Below, piece by piece: positions 1 through 11,657 of a stretch of 64,000 bases of DNA (within the stretch, counting starts at the first letter, position 1; every line of letters starts with the position of its first letter). Origin of the DNA: Cunninghamella blakesleeana (taxonomy: Eukaryota; Mucoromycota; Mucoromycetes; Mucorales; Cunninghamellaceae); assembly GCA_017871115.1 (NCBI GenBank), contig JAFCIZ010000006.1, forward strand, positions 3,162,001-3,226,000. The letters run 5' to 3'. Under the pieces are notes generated by a model. That model searched no databases. It saw only the letters and a program-made list of their open reading frames with translations, and was not told where the DNA came from. A program made the translations under genes and the position numbers.

Positions 1-70
1 GAAAGAAAAATATTCTTTCCTATTTATATTAAAACAAAATTTATTTTAGAGAGAGAGAAAGAAGTCATAC

Positions 71-148
71 GGTCAAGGATGTGCGGTTGTGGATGTACAT
101 CTGTGGATGTGCGTCTGTGGATGTGCGGTTGTGGATGTGAGCTTGACC
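71..148. repeat. 14-bp G-rich tandem repeat with inverted ends
   Basis: Four full 14-bp units and a partial fifth start at 77, 91, 105, 119 and 133; each begins GGATGT, followed by variants of GCGGTTGT or GCGTCTGT. The array is bracketed by a perfect 7-bp inverted repeat, GGTCAAG at 71-77 and CTTGACC at 142-148. It is strikingly G/T-rich on the plus strand within DNA that is otherwise almost all A and T. I do not recognise it as a known telomere or transposon terminus. Confidence 0.85.
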
Positions 149-1564
149 AATTAAAACAAAAATTTAAAAAACTTTTTAAACACCGGTAGGATCATTATCC
201 TGCGCGACACAAGTAAGATTTCAGTAACCACAAAGTAAAATAAAGAGGATAGTATAAAAATTTAAAAGTAACTTAAATCAAAATTGTTTAAAAATATTTA
301 AGTAAATAAATATAAAAATATAAGATAAAATAAAATTATAAAATGTGTTTTATAAAGTGGACAAGTTTAGTAGTTATTTAGCAAGTATATGATTTATTAT
401 AAAAATTTGACAATTTTAAAGGAAAGAAAAAGAGATAAATTGGCTCTATTTATATTAAAAAAAAAATTAAAAAAATTTATGAGAATGAGGGCAGATAAAA
501 TAAAGTGTACTGAAATCGTTAAAAAGATCTAAATTACGATAGTTTGATTCAGTAGTAAACCAAAATAAAAGGATAAAACTGTGGAATAAAATAATAAAAT
601 ATAGTTTGTAAAATGAGTCCAATAGATGTTAGAAAACTTGATATCGGAAAGAGCTCGATTTTTATTAAAATTAAAATTCTATGAAGATTTTTATAAGGTG
701 TTGGAATTTGGAAAATGATTAAACGTGAAAAATAACTTTTTGTTTTTTATATCTTCCCAAAACCAACACAAAAGTTTGTAGCCATGGCACCGGAGTTATG
801 GCGCCAATAACACAAAATCAGACCAAAAAAGGAAAAAAAGAAGAAAAACCCAAAGAGCATTACTAGCAGTAGTGTTGTGAATGTTTTTAATGAGTTGTTT
901 TTGTTAAAATAAATAATAAGACTTTGTATTTACATTTATAATAAATATGAGAATTTTAGTGAGTATCAGTTCCTGTTTCAGAATTAGAACGATTTAACGT
1001 AAGACAAAAGTAAAAATAAAAAGTAAAAAAAATAAAGTATTTAAAAAATTCAAAAGTATATGCAGATTATTATATAAAAGGGGTAATAATTAAATATAAA
1101 AGTTTATATATATTGTATATAAATAAAATAAAAATGATTTCACCTAAGAAATAAATTATGTTTGCTGTAATAATAAATTAAAATAAAATGATTTCAATTA
1201 AGAAATTAAAAAGATAAAAAAATGGTTTGGACAAATATAATATACATTATATAAGTTATTATTTATAAATCTGACACTGACATTTGACAAAGAAAAGAAA
1301 AAAAAAAGAAAAGATATTCTATCCTATTTACATTAAAATAAAAATTTTTTTTTAGGAAGATAAAGAGGAAAAAAGAATGTGGAAATTTGGTTGTGAAAAA
1401 AAAAATAATCACCACCAACTTTATCGACTTAATCGACATTAGTTTAAATAAATAAAGTAAAATAAAGAATGTGATTATAAAAATAATAGTTTATTGAATT
1501 TTTAGTAAGCGTTTTATTTACTAGATTAAAATACATTACTTCGCTTATTTAATATTGTTACTTT
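149..1564. other. AT-rich gene-free stretch with diverged repeats
   Basis: No credible ORF is present. A purine-rich block followed by a TATTTAYATTAAAA-like core occurs three times in diverged form, near 1-60, 420-480 and 1290-1360. A second short element around AAAATGATTTCA is repeated at about 1130 and 1187. These look like decayed interspersed or tandem repeats. Confidence 0.5.
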
Positions 1565-1747
1565 ATGGTAAATACAACGGATGCTCAAGCCGGTATACCT
1601 ATTGATGACATTGTTGCTCATGGTTCTTGGTCTTCCAAATCTAGATTTGAACAATTCTATAGAATATCATCAGTAACGACTACGAATTTCACTCTTATAA
1701 CTCTGAATAAACAACCATTATTACAAATGAAGTATAATATTATGTAA
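1565..1747 (+). pseudogene. Tyrosine recombinase C-terminal remnant
   Basis: The 60-residue frame contains IPIDDIVAHGSWSS followed by FEQFYRIS. This resembles the C-terminal catalytic patch of tyrosine recombinases of Crypton, DIRS or Ngaro-type elements: the conserved His/Trp region (HGxWSS) and then a Tyr in an F-Y-R context. Only this end is readable; upstream I find no frame carrying the catalytic Arg or the rest of the domain, so it is a fragment rather than a gene. The frame's start ATG is probably accidental. Family assignment is by motif only, and which recombinase-bearing element it came from cannot be told. Confidence 0.5.
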
Positions 1748-4669
1748 TACGAATGTTTTATGAATTATTTAATGTATTATATGAGTAAGTGATAATAGTT
1801 GTTCCCACCCATTCCCCATGTTTACTACATTCATTGTTATATTACATATTCTACAAAAAAGGTATTTTTTAAAAACTCATTTATTATGAAAATTTTAATT
1901 TTAACTTAATAGTTAGTAATAAATAAAGAAAAGAATTGATAAACAACCATGCTTGCTTATTTTTGTAATATGTTAAAATTGTTTGAATGGAAACACATGT
2001 TAGTTAGAGTTTATAAGGATCATAATATAAAACGGGGTCGATATAGAATGGATAAATTATAAAATATAAAGCATATAATATGAAGAAAAATATAAGGATA
2101 ATATATATATATATATACATGAATAACCAGATGTAAATATATCAAAGGTAATATCAACAAATTTGAAAAATTAGACGTTAATTAAAGAATTTTTGTGGAG
2201 GATTTTTTCATTGTAATAGATCAGTAATATGAACATTTTTTATATATACTAAATTTCGTTAATATTTTTAACATGATTTTTTGCATTCCTCTGTGAATAT
2301 TCAATGTTGTGTATGAAATTAATGTTGCTTATAGAGATTGGTCATGTTATTGACGTATCATTCTATCAAAGAAATTGTTCAATTATATGCAAATATATAT
2401 GAATAATTTTTCCAATCTTTTTAAGTATATATAGTTTTATTTATATGGCAATCTTAAATAACGAAACTCCGTTAGATGTCAATCCCAATTAGATAATTAT
2501 ATAGGGATTGCGAGTAATTCCCAGTCTGCTATATGTATTTAAAATTAAGAAAGATATAAAACTAAGGTGAAAAAGAAAAATGCATCTTATTATATATTTA
2601 AATATTTTTGTAATAGTTTAAAGTATAGCTGGGTTAAAATAAAACTGGCTTCATGGCTAGTAGTTTAACATGAATAAAAACATTATAAAATTAAAAATAA
2701 CCAGTACCCTTTAATAAATAATAAAAACAATAATTAAAGAGAATTTCTTAATAATACTTTCATTTTTTGATTGGTAAGTATTTCATGTTTTTTAAAAAGT
2801 AAATGACAATATTAAAAAGAAAATAAAGAAAATAAATACATACTATTTGATAATGTGTAAAATGATAGTATGAACCCTTCTATCTTTTTTTTAATAATAA
2901 TATGTTGTAATTATGATAGAATATTTCATGCAAGCGCGCAAGAGGTATATATTAATTTCCTTAATCGATAATATGAATTTTTTCCTAGGATCTTTTGCAT
3001 ACTACACCGTTTAACAGATGGTAATATAGGCTGGAATGTATTTTTCATAAAAGTAATATTTTTATATTGGCACCTAATCCAAGATCATTCTTAATACAAT
3101 GGCTATGTCAACATATAAAAAAAAATCCTTTTTATTAACTGTTTTTTAGTCTATAAAAATAAATTCACTTCAGAAGAGTTTTTTAAAATATTTTTTTTAT
3201 ACAATCTCATTATCCCACGATCTTTTCCAAATAAATAGCCATTTATTAATAATAATAATATTATTATTATTATCTATGTAACATAATTACTTATTATTAA
3301 ATGAAAAATTGAAAAGATTAAGTAAATTGTCATAGTTGCATGCAAGATAATTATATCTTTAAATAAGAACCTTTAAATTGGATAGTTTTTATAAATACTG
3401 TAGCTCATTATTCACGTATGAACTGGTAAAAAAAAAAAAGTTGGGTTAAGATAGCATAATAAAACATTAAGATATTTGTAAAATAAAATTAAAAAAAAAT
3501 ATAATATTATTACTTTTAAAAAATACAATGAAGATAAGTGGCCTTTAAAAATGGATAATACTTCTATAAATTGTAATTTACTATTTATCATTGAATTGAT
3601 AAAGCCAATTGATACAAGTTTACACAGTCAAATATAGAGAGATATGCAAAATAAAAAATGGGTATGATCGTAACAAAAAATAAAATAAAAAGAAAAGCGA
3701 AAACAAGAAAAAAAAGGAACTCTGGGGATAGACGATTTTTATATATATTATAACTTAGTATTTGCCTATGAATTGGTAAAAAAAATAGTAGAGCTGCTTA
3801 GTAGAAAATTGAATAAAACAAAAAACCGTAATGGATTTACGAATATAATGATATTTTTATTTATAAAAAATGAGATGATGATAGTGCAAAGGTGTGTTTT
3901 TTTTAAAAAAAAATATTAATCCGAGGATATATATAAAAATACTTAAAACTATTCATTAAAAAAAGAGTGCATGTTTATTTATTTATTTATTTTATATATT
4001 AAAGATGGTGATTATTAGGCAAGAAAAAGAATTTGATGGAACCAAAATAGGTAATGGGAAGAGATGGATCAAAATAAATTGCTCGCTCGCAAACGAAGGC
4101 AAAAAATAGCGGGAACTAAAAGTAAAATCGCTATTAACCAATAATGATTTAGCATAAAATTTTTTTCATATTAGTGCCCTTTTGACATTTATATTTTTTC
4201 TTTCCTTTTTTTTCTTTTATTACTTCTTTTCCTCTTACTTTTTTCTTCTTTTCTTCCTTTTTTATTTAATATACTTTTTGCTTGTTATTATTTAAGGGTT
4301 ATATATATATATATATAGTTAAATAAAAATATTTTTATATATACTATCCCTATTCTTTTTCCATCTCTTTTTTTTTAATATTTATTAATTTAAAACGTCT
4401 TCAAAAGAGAACCTAGTCTCATTGTCACCAAAGCCACCGTTTTTTATAAAGGTCTTTGTGCAATCCATACCTTTTCGTCCACCCTAACAGTCCATAAACT
4501 CGCTTGTATTTATTATTCTTTTATTTATTTTATATTATTCTATTTATTTTCTTTTAACTATATTATATATATTTCCACTTTATTTATTTATTTATTTTAT
4601 CCCTCTTCTTTTTCTTTTCCTTATATTACTTTATATTTTTTTTTAAAAAAACTCTTTTATTTTATTATA
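1748..4669. other. Gene-free AT-rich region
   Basis: No coding frame is supported. It contains a small hairpin at about 2482-2512 (CAATCCC / GGGATTG), an (AAT)n/(ATT)n palindrome near 3246-3273, and AT dinucleotide runs. The last few hundred bases, pyrimidine-rich with short AT tracts, are presumably the promoter and 5' leader of the AdoMet decarboxylase gene. I saw no ATG between about 4400 and 4669, so no upstream ORF is evident in the proximal leader. Confidence 0.5.
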
Positions 4670-6177
4670 ATGGTAGCACCTACAATAACAACAACAACTA
4701 CTACTACTACTGCCTCTGATAATGCCGTTTTAACAGCTTGTACAGCCGGTGAAAATTATTCAGCGCAAGAAGGCGCTTTTGAAGGACCTGAAAAATTATT
4801 AGAATTATGGTTTTCTCCTTCTTTGGAAAAAATAATGATGCACCAGCACATTGATAAAAAAACAAAAGGATTGATGAATGTGCCTCGAGATATATGGGAA
4901 GATATGTTGGCTATTGTTAAATGTACAGTATTAAATGTGATTAGCCATGATTATGTCGATGCTTATCTTTTAAGGTAAAATATAAAAGTAGATAGAGAAT
5001 AGTTGAAAGAAAAATGAACTCTATATATATATATAAATGTTAATTTTTATTTTATTTTTTCATAGTGAATCATCCATGTTTGTTTATCCTCATAAATTGA
5101 TCATCAAAACTTGTGGAACAACTACATTATTATTAGCTATTCCTCGTATATTAGAAATTGCAAAAAAATATTGTTCCTTTGAAAAAGTATGGCGTGTCTT
5201 TTATTCTCGTAAAGCCTTTATGTTTCCTGAAAGACAGATGGGACCTCATACATCTTGGGAAAATGAAGTGGGCTTTTTGGATAAATATTTTGGTAAATGC
5301 AAAAAAAAAAAAGAGGGGGAAAAAAAGAATGGTGTGTTTATAAAGGAAATAAGATTATTCATGCCCCCCTTATTTTTTTGTGGGTGAATTAGATGATGGA
5401 GCAGCTTACAAAATTGGTAGAATGGCAGGGGATCATTGGCATCTTTATACCACCAAACCATCGGATGATGTATTACACCATTTGAATCAATTGAAAAGAA
5501 AAAGAATAGGTGAATTGCATGAAAAAAGTATTTCTAGTGGATATTCTACACCAGCGCAAATGGATTCTGATCCCGAAGAAGACGGCGATGAAGAAAAAAA
5601 AGAAGCAGATTTTTCACCTTTTGGTATTATGGATAAAAGTGACAATGACAACCACCAACAAGACCAAACAGTCGAAATATTAATGACAAAATTAAACCCT
5701 AAAAATATGGAAAAATTTTACCACGATCAAGAAAAATCATCATCTGGTATTCAAGGAGGGTGCTATGTAGATCATATCACAGGAATCAATACGATTTATC
5801 CATCGGCCGATATAGATTCTTATTTATTTGAACCCTGTGGTTATTCTAGTAATGGGTTATGGCAAGACCGTTATTTTACCATCCATGTCACACCTGAGCC
5901 TCAATGTTCTTATGCATCCTTTGAAACGAATATACCCGTTGGTCAATCTCATCATCAACATTTAGATCAGTTGGTTCAGCAAGTCATTCATATCTTTGAC
6001 CCTGCTTCTTTCACTGTGACTTTATTTACTTCTCATGTCAAAGATGATTCTCGCCATCAACGTATGATCCGTTCTATGAACAATAAATTAGGTTATCAAC
6101 GTACAGATCGTATTTTATATGAATTTGATGGTTATGACTTAGTTTATGGTCATTATGTAAAAAAAATAAAGCAATGA
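4670..6177 (+). CDS. SPE2: S-adenosylmethionine decarboxylase proenzyme
   Basis: Makes decarboxylated AdoMet, the aminopropyl donor for spermidine and spermine. Model: join(4670..4974,5066..5292,5393..6177), 438 aa, phases continuous. The pyruvoyl-forming site is visible: splicing exon 1 to exon 2 creates LLSESSMF, with predicted self-cleavage between Glu103 and Ser104. The catalytic Cys lies in KTCGTT (Cys118), 14 residues after the pyruvoyl Ser, as in the human enzyme. Other family blocks are the N-terminal [13 protein letters not shown], the middle [11 protein letters not shown] and the C-terminal half with ESDYNDxxY-like sequence diverged. Intron 2 is short, and its 3' site (GAATTAG) lies after a frame that would otherwise read on with a slightly different peptide, so that boundary is the least certain. 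An acidic insert ([11 protein letters not shown]) near residue 245 is lineage-specific. No upstream ORF was seen, unlike animal and plant AdoMetDC leaders. Confidence 0.95.
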
Positions 6178-6928
6178 ATTTTCTATTTTTTTTTTTTTTT
6201 TTTTTATATATGGTTAGATTAAAAATATATTTAGGTATTTATTTTTCATTTTCTTGTAACCAAAAAAGTAACAAACATATTTTTTGTATGATCATTTCTC
6301 TCTCTCTCTCTCTTTTATCTATAACATTCCTTCTTTTAACAACATTTTTTTAAAAAAAAAAAAAAAAGACAACACTTTTTATGAAATAGTTTGTATAAAT
6401 GAGCCAATAAATAGTTGATTATTATTACATATAATAATTATTTATTATATTTAAATATATAATTTACATTATATTTATATATAAATATAGAAAGAAAGCG
6501 TCAAATAAAGACCAGAATGATATACTTGTGGAACGTAATTAAATTAAATTAATCTCCGCTATCAAACAGGTCTCGATTAATAAATTTTGAATATAATTTT
6601 TTTATTTTTTATTTTTCAATCCTTTTTCCTACTTTTTCACTTTTTTTTTTTTTTTACCCTATCCATTCCTTTTATCTACTATCCTTTAATATTATAATTT
6701 ATATATATTTATATTTTTTTCTATATTTATATATATTTTATAATTGAAAATTTCTTTTTTTTTTTTTTTAAAAAAAAATAATCTTTTTTTGTTCTCTCTC
6801 TCTTCTTTTTTTTTAACCCCTATTCACCTCGACAATCTCGTTTTTTTTTTTTTTTATATTCCTTTTTCTATTTTCTTTTTTCTTTTCATCCTTTCATCTT
6901 TTTTTATAAAAAGTGTATGATATAGAAA
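6178..6928. other. Intergenic, T-rich
   Basis: Holds the 3' region of the decarboxylase gene and the leader of the next gene. It has long T runs, a (TC)n stretch near 6296-6313 and AT-only segments. No RNA gene or ORF is seen. Confidence 0.5.
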
Positions 6929-8278
6929 ATGCGTGAAATCAAACAATCAGCAACCAAGTTTATTCAACTACTTATTATAGCCTATGCCTTTGTATCGGTT
7001 ATTTATACAGCTAAATATTTTTATGGTAGTTATCAACAACATCCTACAGCCAAGTCAATCAGATCAGAAGATGGTGTTAACCATGCACAACATTATATTC
7101 AATTAGAAAATAAAGATAACAATGAAATTATAACGCAAGCTTATGCTACAGATGAAGAAGAAGAAGAACAGCAACAACTACAACAACAAGAAGAAGATAA
7201 AAGATCATCTGTTGTTAGATGGCATGGTGGGTCGGGACCTATTATGACTGAATCCTTTGTCATGTCCAAATTATTCTCTGACGCTATGCAACCTTCTGAT
7301 TTAAAGGCTTATTATTATAAAGCTAGCGAAGTTATTCACGATCAAGATATTACTATGGCCACATTGGTTACCAAAGATCGATTCCCCGTACTAAGTCGTT
7401 TAGCAAGCAATTATCAAGGTCCTATCTCTGTTGCTATTCATGTCAATGATGATGAAGAAAAAGATCAAACTTTACAAGAATTGAAACATGTCTATGAATC
7501 AAACCCTGATATGCAACGCTATGTAGATATTCATTTAGTGATCGATAAGTTCGATCGACAATTTAATTTATGGCGAAATGTGGCTAAATTTTTTGCTAGA
7601 ACCGATTATATCATGATGTTGGATGTAGATTTTCATATTTGTACCAATTTGAAGTCCTTACGTCATCATCCTCAACAACTAAAAGAATGGATTGGTGATG
7701 GAAAACGTGCTTTAGTGGTCCCTGCTTTTGAATATGTGGTACAAGCCGATGGAATTGATTATAAAACTTTTCCTACAACTAAGGATGATTTGTTGGATCA
7801 AGTGAAAGAAGGGAAAATTGATATGTTCCATAAAAGTTGGTTAAAAGGGCATGGGGCAACAGATTATCAGCATTGGTACGAAACAAATTCAAGTTATTCT
7901 GTTACTGAATATGATTATTCTTACGAACCTTATATCATTTATAAAAAGGAAGGAACACCTTGGTGTGATGAGCGATTTATCGGTTACGGAGCAAATAAAG
8001 CTGCTTGTTTATTTGAAATTTATTTATCTGGTATTGAGTATATGGTAGTCCCTAACGATTTCTTAATCCACCAAACTCATAAATATCCTGAAAATACAAG
8101 AAGAAAGGAACGCCAATACAATCGTAAATTATATGGTAATTTCCGTGAAGAATTGTGTTTACGTTATGCAAGAATGTTTATGGCCAATGGTGAATGGGAT
8201 ACCTCTCGTGCTGATAACTTAAAGACTGAGTGTGCTAAAAATAGAGGTTATCGTATTGCAATGAAATCCATCTTATAA
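6929..8278 (+). CDS. GT49 (LARGE/B4GAT1-like) glycosyltransferase
   Basis: A single-exon 449-aa protein. A short cytoplasmic tail and one hydrophobic segment (residues about 12-33) give a type II membrane topology typical of Golgi glycosyltransferases. A low-complexity stem follows, with an E/Q-rich tract near residues 74-90. The catalytic region carries PISVAIHVNDDEEK, LWRNVAKFFARTDYIMML and the DXD metal/nucleotide-sugar motif DVD at residues 232-234. The C-terminal half contains PWCDERFIGYGANKAACLFE and LSGIEYMVVPNDFLIHQTHK, which match the conserved GT49 block (DERFxGYGxNK, then a Val-x-x-x-Phe-Leu-x-His segment). In animals this family extends matriglycan on dystroglycan; the fungal acceptor is unknown. 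No intron is needed. Confidence 0.85.
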   Translation: MREIKQSATKFIQLLIIAYAFVSVIYTAKYFYGSYQQHPTAKSIRSEDGVNHAQHYIQLENKDNNEIITQAYATDEEEEEQQQLQQQEEDKRSSVVRWHGGSGPIMTESFVMSKLFSDAMQPSDLKAYYYKASEVIHDQDITMATLVTKDRFPVLSRLASNYQGPISVAIHVNDDEEKDQTLQELKHVYESNPDMQRYVDIHLVIDKFDRQFNLWRNVAKFFARTDYIMMLDVDFHICTNLKSLRHHPQQLKEWIGDGKRALVVPAFEYVVQADGIDYKTFPTTKDDLLDQVKEGKIDMFHKSWLKGHGATDYQHWYETNSSYSVTEYDYSYEPYIIYKKEGTPWCDERFIGYGANKAACLFEIYLSGIEYMVVPNDFLIHQTHKYPENTRRKERQYNRKLYGNFREELCLRYARMFMANGEWDTSRADNLKTECAKNRGYRIAMKSIL

Positions 8279-10625
8279 TAGTAATAATAATCATATAATT
8301 ATAATAATCATATAATATTATTCCTTTATCTACTTTTTTCACTATCATTATCATTACTTTTTTTTTTATTTATCTATTTTTATTATTTTATATATATACT
8401 CACATATACATAACTACATTTTTTTTTAAAAAAAACCTCTTCTTTCACCTCTTCTTCCTTTAGACTATCTTTCTCTTTTTTTTTCATTTTTGTTATACAT
8501 ATTTTTCATATATTTATTTTTTATCTCTTTTATTTTTTATTTTTGCTTTTCTATTGTTTTTCTTCATATATATATATATATTTATATATCATTTTATATC
8601 ACATTAACTACATTATATGTTTATTTCTATAAATAAATATATAAAACATATAAATATATTATATCAATACATCATTTTTATTTTTTTATTTTTCATGTAA
8701 AATGTAATAATCATGATCCTACTTTTGGTTACAAAAGGGAGCATGTAGGAGAAGTGGGGTAAACAAAAAGATATATATATATATAACACATCTTTATTAT
8801 CATAATTATTCTACTAGTATATATTTATTGATCAATTAGTAAAAAAAAAAAAGATTATATACTTTTTGTATTTTTTTTAATAAAAATAATAGTTTTAGAT
8901 TTCGGAAAAAAAAAAAAAAAGTACTATAGAAACTTTATTAATTTATTATTATGCAATCATTGGATAATGATAGCTGTTCTTATATATTTATACATATATG
9001 TATTAGTTTTCATTATATATATATAAATATAAAAAAAGTAGATTATTTTTCAATTAAAAGTCAAAACTTTAAAAAACTGGTATAGATATGGGAGACAAAA
9101 AGGGAGAATAATAAGCTTATTCAAGTAAATATATAAATATTTATTAGGTGGGATATAGAGAGAGTGAGAACGAAAAAAGATATTCTAAAGAAACTTTAAT
9201 ATAAAATAATCCAAGATGAATCAAGATTATAAAAAAAAAATACAATTCAAAATAGGAGTGAGGATAATTGGTTTTATTATATTTTATAGAATGGTGCTTA
9301 CATTTTTAATAATAATAATAATAATAACAACAAAGTATAATAAATTATAACCATTATTATTATTTAAATCGTTAAAAAAGGATGAAACAAATAATGAAAT
9401 AAAAAAAATATGCCACCGTAAAGCAATCTGTTGTCATTATAAAAGAACGATGGTTTTCTTTTTTCCCCTTCTTTTTTTTTTCTTTTATTATTATTATTAT
9501 ATATAAATTCCATGTTTTATTATTATTATTCTATCTTTAGATACAAATTCTCATTTCTACAAGAGTAAAAAGTTTAGCTTTTTTTTTTTATATCATTAAA
9601 TAATAATAATAATTTAGACCAAAAAAAAAAAAAAGAATGTGAAAAAAAAAAAAAAAAAACTTCTTCTTCCTCCTTTTTTTATATAACCATTTATTTCTTA
9701 CAAATATTCCATTTAGTTGTCAACAATATCTACTTTCATAGTGGCGATGAAAGGAGAAAAACGAAGAAAAAAAAAGTACGCTCAAACTAAAGGGGAATTC
9801 ATGAATAGTAAAAGAACTCAGTATACTATATATAAAACTGTCAATAAGTGGCAAACTATGTTATATTCTTTGTGTTGTCAAAAAAAGTTTTTTTTTTTGA
9901 TTGATGTAGTGTTTTTTAAGGATGGTAAAGGATTGAAGGATAATACTTCAATATCTCTCGTCTTTCTTTTTTTTTTTTCGTTTTTGCTTGAATCGGTGTT
10001 TTAAAAAATAATACTATTTTTTTGATGTTGCATAAAACAGAAGGTAAACCTTCTTTATATTACTATTATTATTATTATTTCTTTACATAAATTTCAAGAC
10101 GAGCGCGCAAAAACATACATGTATATGCTTTTTTTTTATTTATTTATTTCTTTTTTTTTATTATTTTTAACATTATTATTATCATTATAACTTTTCTCTT
10201 TCTTTCCTCCCTTTTATTCCCTCCTTCTAACACTGCAAGTTGCTCCTTTCAAGTCCCTACTCTTTCTCCAAGCTTTATTTAATGGTTCACCTCCGTTGAA
10301 GGATATTATTTTATATACCCCTTACCTAATAAATAGATATGATTGTAAAATAATACTATACTTCATACTATGAATAAATTATTATCTATATATTTCCATT
10401 TGATTATTATTTCTCTTTCTCTTTTTCTCTTTCTCTCTTTTATATCTATATTTATTTTATTTCTCTTACTCTTTTATATTTATATATTTTTAATCTTTAA
10501 TTTTTTTTACTTTTTATTTTTTTTTAAAAAAAGTAAAATAGATAATAACCTTAATAACCATAATAATAATATCATAGTTACAATTACTAAAGTATAATAA
10601 TAATATAAAAATAAAATTATAAAAA
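8279..10625. other. Gene-free AT-rich region
   Basis: Homopolymer A and T runs, (ATT)n and (AAT)n stretches and AT dinucleotides dominate. Two open frames here (9717-10004, opening with TTG, and 10370-10597, almost only Ile/Leu/Phe/Ser) have compositions expected of AT-rich noncoding DNA. The final 250 bases probably hold the TLC gene promoter and leader. Confidence 0.5.
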
Positions 10626-11657
10626 ATGATGACATTAACAAGCTACTATCACATTGGCAATAAATTAACATTATATCAAGTAATCACACAACCATTGGTA
10701 CCAATATCGTTTTTAGCAAGTATGCTTGGGTTGGGACTCTATTTTTTCCTATGTATTAGAATGGGAATTGCTAAAAATGAAAAACAAATCAGTTGGTTAT
10801 TAACGTTAGCAAGTAGTGTAGTTTGTACCATTGTGTCTTTACCATATTATTGCCGTTTTTATAGCAGTGGTTGGGATATGCAATTATTAGGTATGGAAAG
10901 TGCCATTCATACGTGCTTAGTTTGTTTCTTCATGACATATTTGGTCTTGGATTTAACCTTGGGGTCAATTTATTACAAGAGTCGAATTACCATTGCTACC
11001 GGGTGGATCCATCATTCCATTTATATAGTCATTTTGTTTTGGTTAATGCGATGTAAATCTACTTCTTTTTTCACAGTCAATGCCATTTTGGAATTGCCTA
11101 CCGTCATCTTGGCTTTAGGGTCCATGAAAGCTAGCTGGCGTTGTGATGTTTTATTTGCTTGTTCCTTTTTCGCTTTAAGACTAGTGTACCATGCTTTTAT
11201 GATTTTAGCTGTAAAACAGTATCATCGGATCGAATCATTATGGCTGGTAGCTACTTTGGTGTTTCCATTACATATCTATTGGTTTTATGGTATTGTTCAA
11301 TTACAAGTGAAAAGAATTCGTGCCCATTTCAAATCAAAAGCCATTTCATCTATTAACAGCAACAAGAATAATATAAAGAATGCTATGATCATGAACCTTC
11401 CTTCGCCTCCTATTTCGCCTACTCTTTGTGGTAAAATCAGCCATAAAAAATCTTCAAGTATATCAGATCAAGATAGTGATAGCGATATAATGGATGAACA
11501 ACAACATCATCATCTAAAAGGATCGTCCTCTCCTCTCTCCTCCTCTTCATCTACCTATCGTCCTTTTACTGCTAAATCACTTGTGGCTTCATCTAGAAAA
11601 TCTATTACTGTACGTCGTAAAAAATATCACTTTTTAGATAAATTGTGTTCAGTTTAA
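10626..11657 (+). CDS. TLC-domain multi-pass membrane protein
   Basis: A single-exon 343-aa protein with about seven hydrophobic segments in residues 1-235, then a Ser-rich cytosolic tail. The TLC (TRAM-LAG1-CLN8) signature is visible: GWIHHSIYI with the paired His at residues 129-130, ELPTVILALG, then DVLFACSFFALRLVYHAFMI (the R-x-V-Y segment). This pattern fits the TMEM56/TLCD group better than ceramide synthase, because the Lag1 motif and homeodomain are absent. The likely location is the ER or another endomembrane. The tail holds a poly-Ser block and RKSITVRRKKYHF near the C-terminus, a possible basic trafficking or phosphorylation site. Substrate unknown. It is convergent with the gene at 12064-13179. 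Confidence 0.85.
   Translation: MMTLTSYYHIGNKLTLYQVITQPLVPISFLASMLGLGLYFFLCIRMGIAKNEKQISWLLTLASSVVCTIVSLPYYCRFYSSGWDMQLLGMESAIHTCLVCFFMTYLVLDLTLGSIYYKSRITIATGWIHHSIYIVILFWLMRCKSTSFFTVNAILELPTVILALGSMKASWRCDVLFACSFFALRLVYHAFMILAVKQYHRIESLWLVATLVFPLHIYWFYGIVQLQVKRIRAHFKSKAISSINSNKNNIKNAMIMNLPSPPISPTLCGKISHKKSSSISDQDSDSDIMDEQQHHHLKGSSSPLSSSSSTYRPFTAKSLVASSRKSITVRRKKYHFLDKLCSV

Noticed and set aside
2475..2520. Hairpin CAATCCC/GGGATTG considered as an RNA gene
   Set aside because: Only a single 7-bp stem; no tRNA cloverleaf, box motifs or promoter elements. No tRNA, rRNA or CRISPR array was found anywhere in the window by eye.
9717..10004. Open frame of 95 codons on the plus strand
   Set aside because: Opens with TTG rather than ATG, has no motif, and its Lys/Phe/Leu-heavy composition is what AT-rich noncoding DNA gives.
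10370..10597. 75-codon hydrophobic frame upstream of the TLC gene
   Set aside because: Almost only Ile, Leu, Phe and Ser from T-rich leader sequence; it could pass for a membrane peptide but nothing supports translation.
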